The notes below the pieces were generated by a model. The model saw only the letters and a program-made list of their open reading frames with translations, ran no database searches and had not been told where the DNA came from. A program made the position numbers and the translations under genes. Of a DNA stretch of 64,000 nucleotides, positions 18,594 to 27,910 are shown piece after piece (position 1 is the stretch's first letter; every line of letters starts with the position of its first letter). The stretch comes from Thermoproteota archaeon (GTDB taxonomy: Archaea; Thermoproteota; Thermoprotei; Thermoproteales; Thermocladiaceae). The stretch is from contig JAADER010000062.1 in the NCBI GenBank assembly GCA_013153275.1, positions 1 through 64,000 on the forward strand. Direction: 5' to 3'.

Positions 18594-18663
18594 AAAAGAC
18601 AAAAAACCTCAGAAAAACACGTAAATACACTCTTTACAGCTCTTTTTTAAACCCCCTGTAAGG

Positions 18664-20306
18664 ATGTATTTCGTGGGTCTCTCGGACGTAAATCCATGGT
18701 GGAGACTTGAAGGATTGAAAGATAGCAGGCTCGTCAAAGAAATTGAAAATATAGTAGAAAGCGATCGCGAGCTACGTGACTATGCGTATGGCATGGTAAA
18801 GGTAGATTATCCCTTTCCAGATATCTTGTTTAGGAAAAGAGTAAGGTTTTAGAGAAAAACCGTCCCCATTATAGGCCTACCTGTTGTAATAACCGTTAGA
18901 GGACCACGTCAGACAGGTAAAACCACTAGACTTAAGCTATTAATATTAAGATTGATAGGTATTCAAATACGTTCTAGGAGATTTAGTAATAAGCCATATG
19001 CTGTTAAGTATGATAAGAATAATGCTCTCACAAGACCTAGACTTATCCTGTATGTTGATTGCGATAAATTGATGATAATAAACCCAAGAGAATTAATAGA
19101 TCTTGTTAACGATTATATTAGGCTTTATAAAAGAGAACACCTATATATCGTTATCGACGAAATAAGTAACGTAAAGGAATGGACTAGAGCACTTAAGGCA
19201 GTTTCAGAGATAGTTATATCAAACAGATGTACGTTAATAGTATCTGGAAGCTGTAGTTTTGATATAAATAAGGTATCAGAAACGATAGCTGGAAGAAGAG
19301 GAGAGGAAATCCTATTTAGAAAGGGATTGCACACAGGTCCCGACATAGAGTTCCTTCCGATCCTATTTAGAGACTATGTAAAGACCTGCGATAAATCTAT
19401 AAAAAAGATTCTAGTAAATTTGGACGTTCTCCGTGTTAGATCAAGGATAGATATATTACAGGGTATGCTAAGAGGACAGAATGATAAAATATCTAAACTT
19501 AGAATTCTTCAAAAAGAGACAGGAGAATCTTTGAAAAACTTCTAAGAAATTATATGATTACTGGAGGAGTACCATCCTCTATGGAAGACTTTTATAAGAA
19601 AGGTAAGATAGGCAGAGTAATATATGAGAGAATATTTGAGCTTATTAGTAGAGACTGTCAACGGTATGGTTTCTCACGAGAATTATTAAGAATATTCTTA
19701 AAAAATCTTACAAATGAGACACCAGATCCTATAGGTCTAGAAAAGCTTAGCTCAAAGATTGGTGTCTCGAGACTAACACTTCAACAATTAATAGATTTTT
19801 TAGAACAGTCGTATATAATATTCTACATCTATGCATACGATATAGAGAAGGATAAGGTCTATATTACAGGATATCCCCGAAAGTATTATTTTACAGATCC
19901 TTTCTACTATCATGTTTTTAGATATCTCTTTCTCAATGTAGATCCTTATTCAGCATCTAGTTTATGCGTGGAAGATCCAGAAGAATCAGGTAAACTTCTT
20001 GAGAACATTGTTGCCTCTCATCTAAGAAACTTTGTTAAGAATATAGTAGGAACATCCTTACTATATCATAAGGATTTTCTATATTTCGGGCTCGTTAAAG
20101 GCAATGAATTTGATTTCTATGTTAGAGTTAATCAGAATAACACTCTAATAGTTGAGGTCTCTAGAAGAGAAAAAGATAAGAAAGGATTTTTAAAAGCTCT
20201 AGCAAAACTTAAATCAAAAGGCATCCTTGTGACGCTTGAGGACAATATCGAGATGTATTATAGTTATATTGAGATCCCAGCATGGATTTTTCTACTATTG
20301 GTATAA
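18664..20306 (+). pseudogene. Broken AAA_14/DUF4143-type ATPase gene
   Basis: Three pieces of one gene are visible. Piece 1 (18664-18849) has the NPWW motif near the start of crenarchaeal members. It ends at an in-frame TAG (18850-18852). Reading past the TAG in the same frame gives VVITVRGPRQTGKTT (Walker A), then LYIVIDE (Walker B) and an AGRRGEE motif, to a stop at 19545. Before that stop the homologous frame changes, near a run of five A at 19511-19515; the other frame continues through MITGGVPSS and the DUF4143 nuclease-like half with VKGNEFDF and EVSRRE to 20306. Such ATPases are of unknown cellular role and often mobile. One nonsense codon plus one frameshift suggest decay. The region is more AT-rich than its surroundings. 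Confidence 0.8.
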
Positions 20307-20662
20307 TACCTAGCTGGACCTGAAGGTTGCTCTCGATATCTGTATGAGAAATCTTGCCTTGTGTGAATAGAATCTATAAATTATTGATAATTCTACATAT
20401 CAGTATATGTGTTAATCTATTATTAATATAAAATTAGCCATTACTCGAATATGTTTTCAATTGGAAAATACTGCTAGTCAGTATTATTCTGGATAATTCT
20501 TAGTAGGATTTCGAACAGGTATGAGACCTAGCAGTTAGATTAGTATTCTTTATATAGTAGAGTACACGTCATATTTTAAGAGTCTTACTAGATATTGTTG
20601 AACGGTTCTCGGATAGTGTTAGAGAATAATGTTTAATACAGTGAACGTGCTCTGATGTCTCG
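20307..20662. other. Intergenic stretch ahead of purP
   Basis: About 356 AT-rich bases with no credible gene. It holds a near-palindrome around TTTTCAATTGGAAAA at 20452-20466. It also holds the purP TATA element GTTTAATACA at 20631-20640, centred about 27 bases ahead of the ATG at 20663. I see no RNA gene or repeat array here; the rest may be debris from the broken ATPase upstream. Confidence 0.5.
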
Positions 20663-21721
20663 ATGATGGAGGTCTCTATTGGTGTTCTTGGATCTCATTC
20701 TGCTCTTGATGTTCTTGATGGCGCTAAGGATGAGGGGTTTAGGACTGTTGTTGTGTGTCAGCGTGGTCGTGAGAAGCCTTATCTGATGTTTCCTGTTGCT
20801 GATGAGGTTGTTGTTCTTGATAAGTTTGTTGACATGGTTCGTGAGGATGTTGTCGAGAAATTGAAAGAATTGAACACCATCTTCGTTCCCAATAGGAGCT
20901 TTGCAGTATATGTTGGTTATGATAATATTGAGAACAAGTTCCCGATACCTATCTTCGGTAACAGGAGGCTGCTGAGATGGGAGGAGAGAGTTGGAGAGAA
21001 GAACTATTATAGGCTCCTTGATCATGCTGGTATAAGGAGACCTAAGACGTTCAACAGAATTGATGAGGTTGATAGACCTGTAATGGTGAAGATCCCCGAA
21101 GCTAGGAGGAGGGTCGAGCGCGGTTTCTTCATTGCTAGAGATAGAGATGATCTTCTTAGGAAAGCTAAGAAGCTTGAGGAAGAGGGTATAATAAAGATAG
21201 AGGATCTTGAGAAAAATGCCTCAATAGAGGAGTTCATAGTGGGTGCACATTTCAACGTCAACTACTTCTATAGTCCTATACTTAACAGACTTGAGCTGCA
21301 TAGCATAGATAGGAGAATACAGACCAACCTTGATGGAATAGTGAGACTGCCCGCAGACGTTCAGCTAGAGCTGAGACCAACGATGAGAATGATAGAGATA
21401 GGACACATACCATGCACAATAAGGGAGAGCCAGCTACAGAAGATATTTGACATAGGTGAACGCTTTGTAAAAGCAACACAGGAGCTGGAGCCTCCCGGAA
21501 TAATCGGTCCATTCACATTACAGATACTGGTGACACCAGAGCTGGAGGTCGTTGTCTACGATGTCGCTCCAAGAATAGGAGGTGGAACAAACGCATATAT
21601 GGGCATAGGAGGACAATATAGCAAGCTCTACTGGAGAAGACCGATATCTATGGGTAGGAGAATAGCTATAGAGATCAAACTGGCTCTAGAACAGGACAAG
21701 ATAGAGAAGATCGTCACCTAG
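20663..21721 (+). CDS. purP: FAICAR synthetase PurP
   Basis: A 352-residue ATP-grasp enzyme that formylates AICAR with formate and ATP in archaeal purine synthesis. The N-terminal [17 protein letters not shown] is the family signature, and the C-terminal [16 protein letters not shown] is the conserved substrate and metal loop. ATG codons at 20663 and 20666 are both 23-26 bases past the TATA box, so the transcript is probably leaderless. It stands alone, convergent with cas6 by five bases. Codon choice changes along the gene: 26 of the first 40 codons end in T against about 7 of 40 near the end. Confidence 0.92.
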   Translation: MMEVSIGVLGSHSALDVLDGAKDEGFRTVVVCQRGREKPYLMFPVADEVVVLDKFVDMVREDVVEKLKELNTIFVPNRSFAVYVGYDNIENKFPIPIFGNRRLLRWEERVGEKNYYRLLDHAGIRRPKTFNRIDEVDRPVMVKIPEARRRVERGFFIARDRDDLLRKAKKLEEEGIIKIEDLEKNASIEEFIVGAHFNVNYFYSPILNRLELHSIDRRIQTNLDGIVRLPADVQLELRPTMRMIEIGHIPCTIRESQLQKIFDIGERFVKATQELEPPGIIGPFTLQILVTPELEVVVYDVAPRIGGGTNAYMGIGGQYSKLYWRRPISMGRRIAIEIKLALEQDKIEKIVT

Positions 21722-21725
21722 CGAC

Positions 21726-22556
21726 TCATCCTGCAACTATCCTCTCTATACGTAGCCTACCAAAGCCGAGCGCTCTGGATATGCCTACACCCACTATTTC
21801 AGCAAACTTGAAGAGCATTAATAATAAATGAACGATATTCGATCTTCCTGAGACCACATATACTACTCTTCCCATAAAGGCCGGCACTCTCCTACCCTCC
21901 CCGATGTCGACAAGAAGCTTGACGATCTTCAATATGTTGCTTATGTCCATTATCTTGGAAACTTGGTCACATACATGTTTGAGGTCCATACCTGTTAAGT
22001 AAGTGTAGAACTTAGCTATATTATATACAAGCCTCATAGGACTTGGATAGAGGATATCGTTTCCGTGAAGCATGAAGCAGGTAGGAGTTCTGAAAGATAC
22101 TAATATTCTGATAGTGCACCAATCACCTGACGCTTCACTACATATGTTCGGAACCTCCAGCTCTTCAAATGTTAGACCTCTAATAAACAGTTCTGTACGT
22201 GGAAGAGCTACTATATCGCTCATGAGTAGCGCCTCTAGGAGTCTCTGAGAGAGCTCGCTTTCTGTGATGTAGAGGTTGAGAGAGAATCGTGTTCCCGGTT
22301 CGAGGACTTTCATGCTGTTCCTGGTACTAATGATATCATCACGATCTCTCTCATATATCCCTGCCAGTATGTATCTGCCGTCTCTGAGTGGAGGCTCAAT
22401 TATGAGTGGTTTCTTTTCTCTCTTTGCAAAGTCTATGCCGACTCTATGGAGAAGGTCGTAAACTATCTTGAGCATTAGAGAGCCTGGCCATACAGTGATT
22501 ATTAGGGGCCTATCAGCTATCTCAAACGTTACATTTATCCTATATATGTTAACCAT
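21726..22556 (-). CDS. cas6: CRISPR RNA endonuclease Cas6
   Basis: A 276-residue RAMP protein. The last 25 residues contain GVGISRALGFGRLRI, the glycine-rich loop diagnostic of Cas6, and an upstream WCTIRILVSF strand with LYPSPMRLVYNIAKFY matches the second ferredoxin-like domain. A histidine lies in LLHRVG (about residue 37), the region where the catalytic histidine of Cas6 is usually found. Cas6 cuts pre-crRNA in the repeats. It follows csa3 by eight bases on the same strand, so the two form an operon. No array, effector or adaptation gene is adjacent. Confidence 0.85.
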   Translation of the reverse strand: MVNIYRINVTFEIADRPLIITVWPGSLMLKIVYDLLHRVGIDFAKREKKPLIIEPPLRDGRYILAGIYERDRDDIISTRNSMKVLEPGTRFSLNLYITESELSQRLLEALLMSDIVALPRTELFIRGLTFEELEVPNICSEASGDWCTIRILVSFRTPTCFMLHGNDILYPSPMRLVYNIAKFYTYLTGMDLKHVCDQVSKIMDISNILKIVKLLVDIGEGRRVPAFMGRVVYVVSGRSNIVHLLLMLFKFAEIVGVGISRALGFGRLRIERIVAG

Positions 22557-22564
22557 TTTTCAAT

Positions 22565-23260
22565 TTATATGAGAAGCTTGCATATATGTTTTGCCCTGGC
22601 CCTCATAGGCTTTCCTCGTGTTATCTCTACTAGTCCAAGCTCTTCGAGACTGTCTAGGTGACGCCTCACTGTTGATACATCTAGTTTGAAGATCTCTGAG
22701 AGAGATTGAGCATCAGCCTCTCCTCGCTCTAAGAGAGCCTTTATTATTCTGAGCTTCTCGTTCGTTATCCTATCTATCAGTCTGCTCACCAGTATTATCT
22801 CGGGCGGTATGTTTATCAGACTGTTCCCGTCCTCCCGCTCAACCTCTATTATCAGGTTCCTACCATTGAACAGCGATCTCGGTATAAATAGCAGTGCTGT
22901 GTAGGTGGCTAGAACTAGGACCCTCATGCCTCCCGTCAGATTTATTACAACTGTGCTATGTTTTGTGATCTCAGAGGTTATCTTGAGCTTGATCTCCGAT
23001 ACCAGACCTTCGAAGTCCTCGATCTTCAGAGGTATGAGCTCGATGTCGGCCTTATCTTCTCCGAAGTATTTCTCTACGAAATCTCTAACTATATTGTATG
23101 CACTCTTAACCTTATCTATTACCGGGTCCACCGTGAAGAGCATTATTTTACTTCGATCAGAGTGCGGTCTAGATTCCAATATACCTCTGCTATGTCTCAT
23201 GAGAGACCTTAATACAAACTTTTCATCGAAACCAAAAGTATAGACCATTAGTTGGGACAT
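22565..23260 (-). CDS. csa3: Csa3-type CARF-HTH regulator
   Basis: A 231-residue protein. The N-terminal 150 residues form a CARF-like Rossmann domain, with VVINLTGGMRVLVLATYTAL as the ligand-binding loop. The C-terminal 70 residues are a winged helix (AQSLSEIFKLDVSTVRRHLD). Csa3 proteins in crenarchaea bind cyclic oligoadenylate and control transcription of CRISPR adaptation and crRNA genes. It heads the operon with cas6. The long upstream region contains a 10 bp perfect hairpin at 23392-23418 and an imperfect repeat pair, which could be binding sites. Csa3a and Csa3b types cannot be separated here. Confidence 0.82.
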   Translation of the reverse strand: MSQLMVYTFGFDEKFVLRSLMRHSRGILESRPHSDRSKIMLFTVDPVIDKVKSAYNIVRDFVEKYFGEDKADIELIPLKIEDFEGLVSEIKLKITSEITKHSTVVINLTGGMRVLVLATYTALLFIPRSLFNGRNLIIEVEREDGNSLINIPPEIILVSRLIDRITNEKLRIIKALLERGEADAQSLSEIFKLDVSTVRRHLDSLEELGLVEITRGKPMRARAKHICKLLI

Positions 23261-23351
23261 ACATAGACTTTGTATAGAGGGTTTTTAACATACACCTTAA
23301 TGCATGTTCAATACACGTTGTTTGTATATGAAAATTAGGAAATATCTCCTG

Positions 23352-23376
23352 AAAACGCGGTAAGAAATCCTAACCA
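23352..23376. repeat. Imperfect 25 nt repeat, copy 1
   Basis: Matches 23708-23732 at 21 of 25 positions, with an uninterrupted shared block TAAGAAAT and then CTAACCA after one mismatch. The copies are 356 bases apart in the same orientation, upstream of csa3. The size is that of a crenarchaeal CRISPR repeat, but only two copies are seen. Confidence 0.45.
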
Positions 23377-23391
23377 GAGCGGGTGCAAAAG

Positions 23392-23418
23392 GTAAGATGC
23401 ATAGTAGTTGCATCTTAC
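23392..23418. promoter_or_regulatory. Perfect inverted repeat upstream of csa3-cas6
   Basis: GTAAGATGCA (23392-23401), a 7 nt gap TAGTAGT, then TGCATCTTAC (23409-23418). Ten perfect base pairs. It lies 130 bases ahead of the csa3 start. It could be an operator for a dimeric winged-helix protein such as Csa3, or an RNA hairpin. Confidence 0.5.
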
Positions 23419-23707
23419 TATCTAAAGTAGCATGTACACAAAATTTAAATACAGAGCATGAATATTACATCATGTCTAACGTGAGTGCAACATACGCTAT
23501 CTCTACACAATATAGCAAACAAAAGCAATGTGGACACGTATGATGAGTTACATAGAGCATGCGTATACATAGTGTACGTCACAAGCATTTTAAGAGTCTA
23601 TAATGCATTTACACAGAGAAGATCCTTAGTCAACACATATAACAGATAGAGCAGAGGCCAAACAATCACGTTATCAGAATGTTAGACTTTTTAAATGTAT
23701 CTAATAC

Positions 23708-23732
23708 AAAAAGAGATAAGAAATTCTAACCA
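23708..23732. repeat. Imperfect 25 nt repeat, copy 2
   Basis: Second copy of the repeat described at 23352, sharing TAAGAAAT and CTAACCA blocks. No further copies are seen in the interval. Confidence 0.45.
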
Positions 23733-23942
23733 AGAAGAAACATCATCATATTAGGTTATTACAGAACAGTTATGAGCGAGCAAAGTCAGTACAGTATTCT
23801 AAACATTAATAATAATGTTGACACACTATGACATATAATATGCTTGATCTCTCATCTATAAGTTCGAGAACCATAGAGGAGCTAAGGTAGCGGCTCGAGA
23901 AGAATAGAGGCGGATTAGATAAATTTTGTATAAAGACTTCTG

Positions 23943-23993
23943 TCAGTGGTACTCCCTGTCTTCATCTTTTCTGCATAATCCTCTGGTCATCAT
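23943..23993 (-). ncRNA. Box C/D sRNA candidate, minus strand
   Basis: Read on the minus strand: C ATGATGA (23993-23987), 13 nt guide CCAGAGGATTATG, D' CAGA (23973-23970), short A spacer, C' AAGATGA (23968-23962, one mismatch), 15 nt guide, D CTGA (23946-23943). A symmetric AT element at 24018-24028 is centred 26 bases before 23997, exactly where a TATA box would place its 5' end. The same element serves pheS in the other direction. Confidence 0.68.
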
Positions 23994-24017
23994 TCTCTCT
24001 ATATGTCGAGAGGTATG

Positions 24018-24028
24018 TTTTAAATTTT
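24018..24028. promoter_or_regulatory. Bidirectional TATA element between a C/D sRNA and pheS
   Basis: TTTTAAATTTT is self-complementary in its core. Leftward it predicts a transcript start near 23997, four bases before the sRNA C box. Rightward it predicts one near 24049, which would exclude a TTG start at 24033 and favour the GTG at 24060 for pheS. Confidence 0.55.
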
Positions 24029-24059
24029 TGTCTTGTCGTCCTTTTCTTCTCGGTGGTTT

Positions 24060-25640
24060 GTGATTGTTTCTGGGCGTAGTGAGGATATCATTGTGCTGCC
24101 TGAGGAGTATGTTCGTATTTTGGAGATCGTTTATGAGAGAGGATGTGTTCCTGTCGAGGATGTCGCCTCTGCGATAGGTCGTGACGTGAGCTCCCTCATG
24201 AGAGTGCTTGGCGAGCTCGAGTTCAGGGGGCTGATAAGGACCTTACGTAGCAGTGTCAGGTTCGTAGAGCTCAGTGACGAAGGACTGAACTATGCTGAGG
24301 TCGGTCTTCCCGAGCTGAGACTTCTCAGCTATGTTAAAGAGAAGTTCGGATCAGATGTTCATGAGGTTCCTCTTGATCTCTTTCTTCAGTGTTGTAGAGA
24401 GATGTTTAGTGAGAAGATGTGTAGTATTATTCTGAGCAATCTAGTCCGTAGTGGTCTATGCAGAGTGAACGGGAGGGCCGTGAAGTTTCTGGGAACCGTG
24501 AATGAGGCTCTCGAGCGTGTGTTAAGGAAGCAGAGAGTTCTTGAGAAGTTGAAGAATGAGGGTGTTGTTGAAGTATCTTCTATTCCTACAGATGTTCTCC
24601 AAGAGTTTCAGAAAAGAAGGCTAGTACGTATTCGTGAGCGTGCTAGGATAGTTATCGAGCTCACAGACCTAGGACGTAGGTTGATGTCTGAGAAGAAGAT
24701 TGTTCCTGCAAAGATAGTGACTGCTCTGACTCCAGAGATTTTGCGAAGTGGAGAGTGGAGTAGGGTTATTTTAAAGGAGTTTGACCTCAATATTGAGGTT
24801 CCAGAAGCAGAGGTCTCTGTCCCTCACTTTATGAGAGAGTTTCTTGAGATAGTGAGAGATATATTTGTAGAGCTTGGATTCGAGGAGGCTCATGGGCCGA
24901 TATGTGAGATAGAGTTCTGGAACTTTGATGCTCTCTTTCAAGCTCAGGATCACCCTGCTAGAGAAGTTCATGATACGTTCTTCATAAAGCACCCCATTCT
25001 TGGATCCCCGCCCCCGGACGAGATCATGGAGAAGGTTGGGAGAGTGCACGAGGATGGGTGGGAGACAGGTAGTAGAGGCTGGAGGTATAGGTGGTCTCCT
25101 GAGAGAGCGTTAAGGCTCATTCTTAGAACTCAGACTACTGCCGTCACCGTAAGAGCACTCTACGAGAGGGGGGAGGGAGAGTATCGTGTCTTCACCATCG
25201 GGAAGGTGTTCAGGCCAGAGACGCTCGATCCTAAGCATGCTATGGAGTTCTATCAGGCAGATGGCATCGTTGTTGGTAGGAATGTAAGATTTAGACATCT
25301 CTTATCGATATTGGAGACTTTTGTGAGAAAGCTAGGAATAGAGAGAGTGAGGTTCAAGCCTGCATACTTTCCCTTCACCTGCCCATCTGCTGAAGGATAC
25401 ATATGGCACGAGAGGCTTGGGTGGGTCGAGTTCGTTGGATGCGGCGTGTTCAGGCCAGAGGTCACCTATCCTGCTGGGGTGAGAGAGAGCAGGGTTCTAG
25501 CGTTTGGTATGGGTCTTGATAGGCTTGCCATGACTATTCTGGAGATAGATGATATAAGGTACATACATGCTGGCGATGTTGATAAATTGAAAGAATGCTA
25601 CTCGAAGCTCATACGAAAAATGAAGACCATCAGATCATGA
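24060..25640 (+). CDS. pheS: Phenylalanyl-tRNA synthetase alpha subunit
   Basis: About 526 residues from the GTG at 24060 (a TTG at 24033 is an alternative but lies too near the TATA box). The N-terminal third holds winged-helix DNA-binding-like domains typical of archaeal and eukaryotic PheS. The catalytic class II core follows: motif 2 near FTIGKVFRPETLDPKHAMEF (quoted to 20), FKPAYFPFTCPSAEGY for Phe recognition, and motif 3 in GFGMGLDRLAM-like AFGMGLDRLAMTILEI. The substrate-binding FDALFQAQDHPAREVHD segment is intact. pheT is not nearby. It is followed by a cysteine synthase homologue 49 bases downstream with its own TATA element. Confidence 0.95.
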   Translation: MIVSGRSEDIIVLPEEYVRILEIVYERGCVPVEDVASAIGRDVSSLMRVLGELEFRGLIRTLRSSVRFVELSDEGLNYAEVGLPELRLLSYVKEKFGSDVHEVPLDLFLQCCREMFSEKMCSIILSNLVRSGLCRVNGRAVKFLGTVNEALERVLRKQRVLEKLKNEGVVEVSSIPTDVLQEFQKRRLVRIRERARIVIELTDLGRRLMSEKKIVPAKIVTALTPEILRSGEWSRVILKEFDLNIEVPEAEVSVPHFMREFLEIVRDIFVELGFEEAHGPICEIEFWNFDALFQAQDHPAREVHDTFFIKHPILGSPPPDEIMEKVGRVHEDGWETGSRGWRYRWSPERALRLILRTQTTAVTVRALYERGEGEYRVFTIGKVFRPETLDPKHAMEFYQADGIVVGRNVRFRHLLSILETFVRKLGIERVRFKPAYFPFTCPSAEGYIWHERLGWVEFVGCGVFRPEVTYPAGVRESRVLAFGMGLDRLAMTILEIDDIRYIHAGDVDKLKECYSKLIRKMKTIRS

Positions 25641-25689
25641 GATAACACTTAAACTACTCTACACAACCTATAGAGGGGAGATCAATATT

Positions 25690-26619
25690 GTGTCGAGAGA
25701 GGAGAACCCACAACAGGACAATGGAAACCTGGAGATATACGAGAGCGTGCTCGAGCTAGCTAAGAGACACAGACCAACACCACTAGTGAGACTACGAACA
25801 TTTGGAGATGTCTGGGCAAAACTAGAGTTCTACAATCCTCTAAGTAGAAGCATCAAGGACAGAGTAGCATTATACATGATAGAGCATGTGAGAGGAAGAT
25901 GCAGAAGAGTAATTGACGCCTCATCGGGAAATTACGGTATTGCACTTGCAGTGCTCGGAAAGCTGTACGGAATCAACGTGACAGTGCTGCTTCCACGTAA
26001 GGTTGAGAGATATGTTAAGACGATACTTAAGATACTTGGAGCAGAATGTATAGAGACAGATATTGAGATGAATAATGACGACATGATAAGACTATGTAGA
26101 GAGGTAGCAGATAGATATGAGGCATGTTTCATAGACCAGTTCGAGAACACACTGAACCCAGAGGCTCACTATCTCTCTACAGGAAGAGAACTCGTTAAGC
26201 AACTTAAAGCTCTATCAAAAGCTCCTGACGTGCTTATTGCTGCTGTTGGAACTAGTGGACATATATGTGGTATAGGTAGGGCGCTTCGCGAGGAGTTTCC
26301 AAATGTTAAGATAGTAGGTGTAGCATGTAGAGAGAGCGATCATATACCTGGAATGAAGCCACTATCTGCAAGACCTAGATGGATCGATGCCGTCGACGAG
26401 ATTGTTGAGCTAGGTATAAGAGATGCTGTACGAGGCGTCGTGAAGCTTGCTAGGAGCGAGGGTCTGTTGGTTGGTCTGAGCAGTGGTGCAGTGATCTCCG
26501 CTCTTGAGAAGATTATTGATAGGGTGGGAAGAGATGCTACATACGTTGTGGTATTTCCTGACGATGTCTTCAAGTATGTTGATACTATTGATAGACTGCT
26601 GAGCGAGGTATATCTATGA
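25690..26619 (+). CDS. Cysteine synthase family PLP enzyme (possible O-phosphoserine sulfhydrylase)
   Basis: A 309-residue fold-type II PLP enzyme. NPLSRSIKDRVA holds the PLP lysine, SSGNYGIALA is the substrate loop, AVGTSGHICGIGRAL is the phosphate cup and GLSSGAV binds the ring nitrogen. Archaeal members, known best from Aeropyrum, use O-phosphoserine instead of O-acetylserine. A SerK-like serine kinase (8885) and SerA (40047) in the window make that substrate plausible here. Start is GTG preceded by a purine-rich GAGGGGAG. A cystathionine beta-synthase or threonine dehydratase role is less likely because of the conserved sulfhydrylase loops. Confidence 0.85.
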   Translation: MSREENPQQDNGNLEIYESVLELAKRHRPTPLVRLRTFGDVWAKLEFYNPLSRSIKDRVALYMIEHVRGRCRRVIDASSGNYGIALAVLGKLYGINVTVLLPRKVERYVKTILKILGAECIETDIEMNNDDMIRLCREVADRYEACFIDQFENTLNPEAHYLSTGRELVKQLKALSKAPDVLIAAVGTSGHICGIGRALREEFPNVKIVGVACRESDHIPGMKPLSARPRWIDAVDEIVELGIRDAVRGVVKLARSEGLLVGLSSGAVISALEKIIDRVGRDATYVVVFPDDVFKYVDTIDRLLSEVYL

Positions 26620-26704
26620 GAGAGTTTTCCGAAAGTTTTGGACCTCTCTATAAGTAATCTTTTGCGATACTTTAAAAAGTAAGTTTACGCTAAGTATACG
26701 TAGA

Positions 26705-26944
26705 ATGTTTAGAGTATACATTAACCATATTAAGGGAAGAGTACTAATAAGCGGGAGAAGGACAGACCTCGATCTCTCAAAACAGGGGTGGAAGATAATA
26801 TATAAGGCAGACACATGGAAGAAAGCCTACAATTATGCTAGAAAGATAGCACTAAAATATGACTACGTGCTAGAGTGGTATCTTGAGGAGATGATAACGT
26901 TCTCCGAAGAGAAAGTCTCAACAAAGCTCCTTAGCCTTAACTAG
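26705..26944 (+). CDS. Small basic hypothetical protein
   Basis: A 79-residue basic protein, two strands followed by two helices (WKKAYNYARKIALKYDY). An ACTTTAAAAAGT element centred about 30 bases upstream supports expression. It overlaps the convergent winged-helix gene by 27 bases. No family is recognised; the size and charge would suit a nucleic-acid or ribosome-associated protein. Confidence 0.5.
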   Translation: MFRVYINHIKGRVLISGRRTDLDLSKQGWKIIYKADTWKKAYNYARKIALKYDYVLEWYLEEMITFSEEKVSTKLLSLN

Positions 26945-27838
26945 ACCCAGAAGCGTGGGAAGCACGACAACTCTACCATCAGGAAGATACCGAAGCTCCA
27001 CCAAGCCCATTCTCTCAAGCTTGAGAACACAGGAGTCAACAACGCTCTTATCAACACCAAGCTGATGTGCAACGCTCTCACGTAAGGCATTGAGAGACAT
27101 GAACCCAAGCTCGGAAAGAGACGATAATATCTCTCTAGAGACATCATCCAGCTTAGTCACGCTGAAAGAGATAGATATAGGAGAGGAGCAGACAAGTAGA
27201 TCAGTAGGAGTACATCTGACTACTATATCGTTCCTTATCTTGACTATACCATACTTATCTATACGTGGAGGTACATATATGTATGCCTCATCGAAAAACT
27301 CGAGCCTCGAAGCTCTAAGAGAGAACACATATAGCTCCATTCTACGAAACATCAGTAACATATCGATAACGTTGTCAACACTGGTTAAGTAGATAAGTAC
27401 GGGCCTATCTATATTATGCTGATAGAAGTATAATAATGCTGATAATGTTAAGAAAGTGCAGAAAGGATCTGTGGGCCAGGTACGTACGTAGCTAAGGTCT
27501 TCCTGATATCTTCTCTGTGCCGTTATATCTCTATAAAGATCTACAAGATAGTTCAAGTTAACATCTCTAAAGTTATGATTTCCTATTCTATTGAAAAAAT
27601 CTTTAAGAGTCTGTGATTCTGCTAACGACTCTCTAATTATAGAGTACTCCTCTCGTTCTATTTTAAATAGCTTCAGCATTAATGTAAAAACGATATGTTT
27701 TACATATGTATTTTCTATTCTAATCTTCTCGTATACTTCAAAACCACCTTCAAATGGCGATATTATGATACCTCTCTCTTTTCTAACTTTGTTATAGATT
27801 ACGTCCAGCGTCTTCAGACCTGTCACTAGCTTCAGCAT
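26918..27838 (-). CDS. Winged-helix protein divergent from a Cas4-like gene
   Basis: A 306-residue protein. The last 85 residues form a winged helix (SREILSSLSELGFMSLNALR and LERMGLVELRYLPDGR). The first 220 residues have alternating strands and helices, including IIISPFEGGFEV and RPVLIYLTSVDNVIDML, which could be a Rossmann-like ligand domain, but CARF identity is not demonstrable by eye. The start is 73 bases from the divergent Cas4-like gene, so the protein may control that promoter. Related architecture to Csa3 (ligand domain then HTH) is suggestive only. Confidence 0.6.
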   Translation of the reverse strand: MLKLVTGLKTLDVIYNKVRKERGIIISPFEGGFEVYEKIRIENTYVKHIVFTLMLKLFKIEREEYSIIRESLAESQTLKDFFNRIGNHNFRDVNLNYLVDLYRDITAQRRYQEDLSYVRTWPTDPFCTFLTLSALLYFYQHNIDRPVLIYLTSVDNVIDMLLMFRRMELYVFSLRASRLEFFDEAYIYVPPRIDKYGIVKIRNDIVVRCTPTDLLVCSSPISISFSVTKLDDVSREILSSLSELGFMSLNALRESVAHQLGVDKSVVDSCVLKLERMGLVELRYLPDGRVVVLPTLLGLVKAKELC

Positions 27839-27910
27839 GTCTATAGAGACGTTAGTAGGAGTAGAAAGAGTTTATGTTTAAAAATACTCTGCCACGAGTC
27901 TAGTCAGGTA

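Larger units (their letters stand above)
23261..24017. other. Long non-coding stretch upstream of csa3
   Basis: About 760 AT-rich bases with no credible coding frame. Contents I can support: a 25 nt imperfect direct repeat (23352-23376 and 23708-23732), a perfect 10 bp hairpin (23392-23418), and a minus-strand box C/D sRNA (23943-23993). Several TTTAAA-like elements occur. No evenly spaced CRISPR repeats are present. Confidence 0.55.

Noticed and set aside
18850-18852. Pyrrolysine or programmed readthrough at the in-frame TAG
   Set aside because: The same gene also has a frameshift further on, the family does not need such a residue, and no pyrrolysine genes are in the window. Decay is simpler.
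23281-23940. A CRISPR array next to csa3
   Set aside because: Only two imperfect 25 nt copies 356 bases apart, with no regular spacing.
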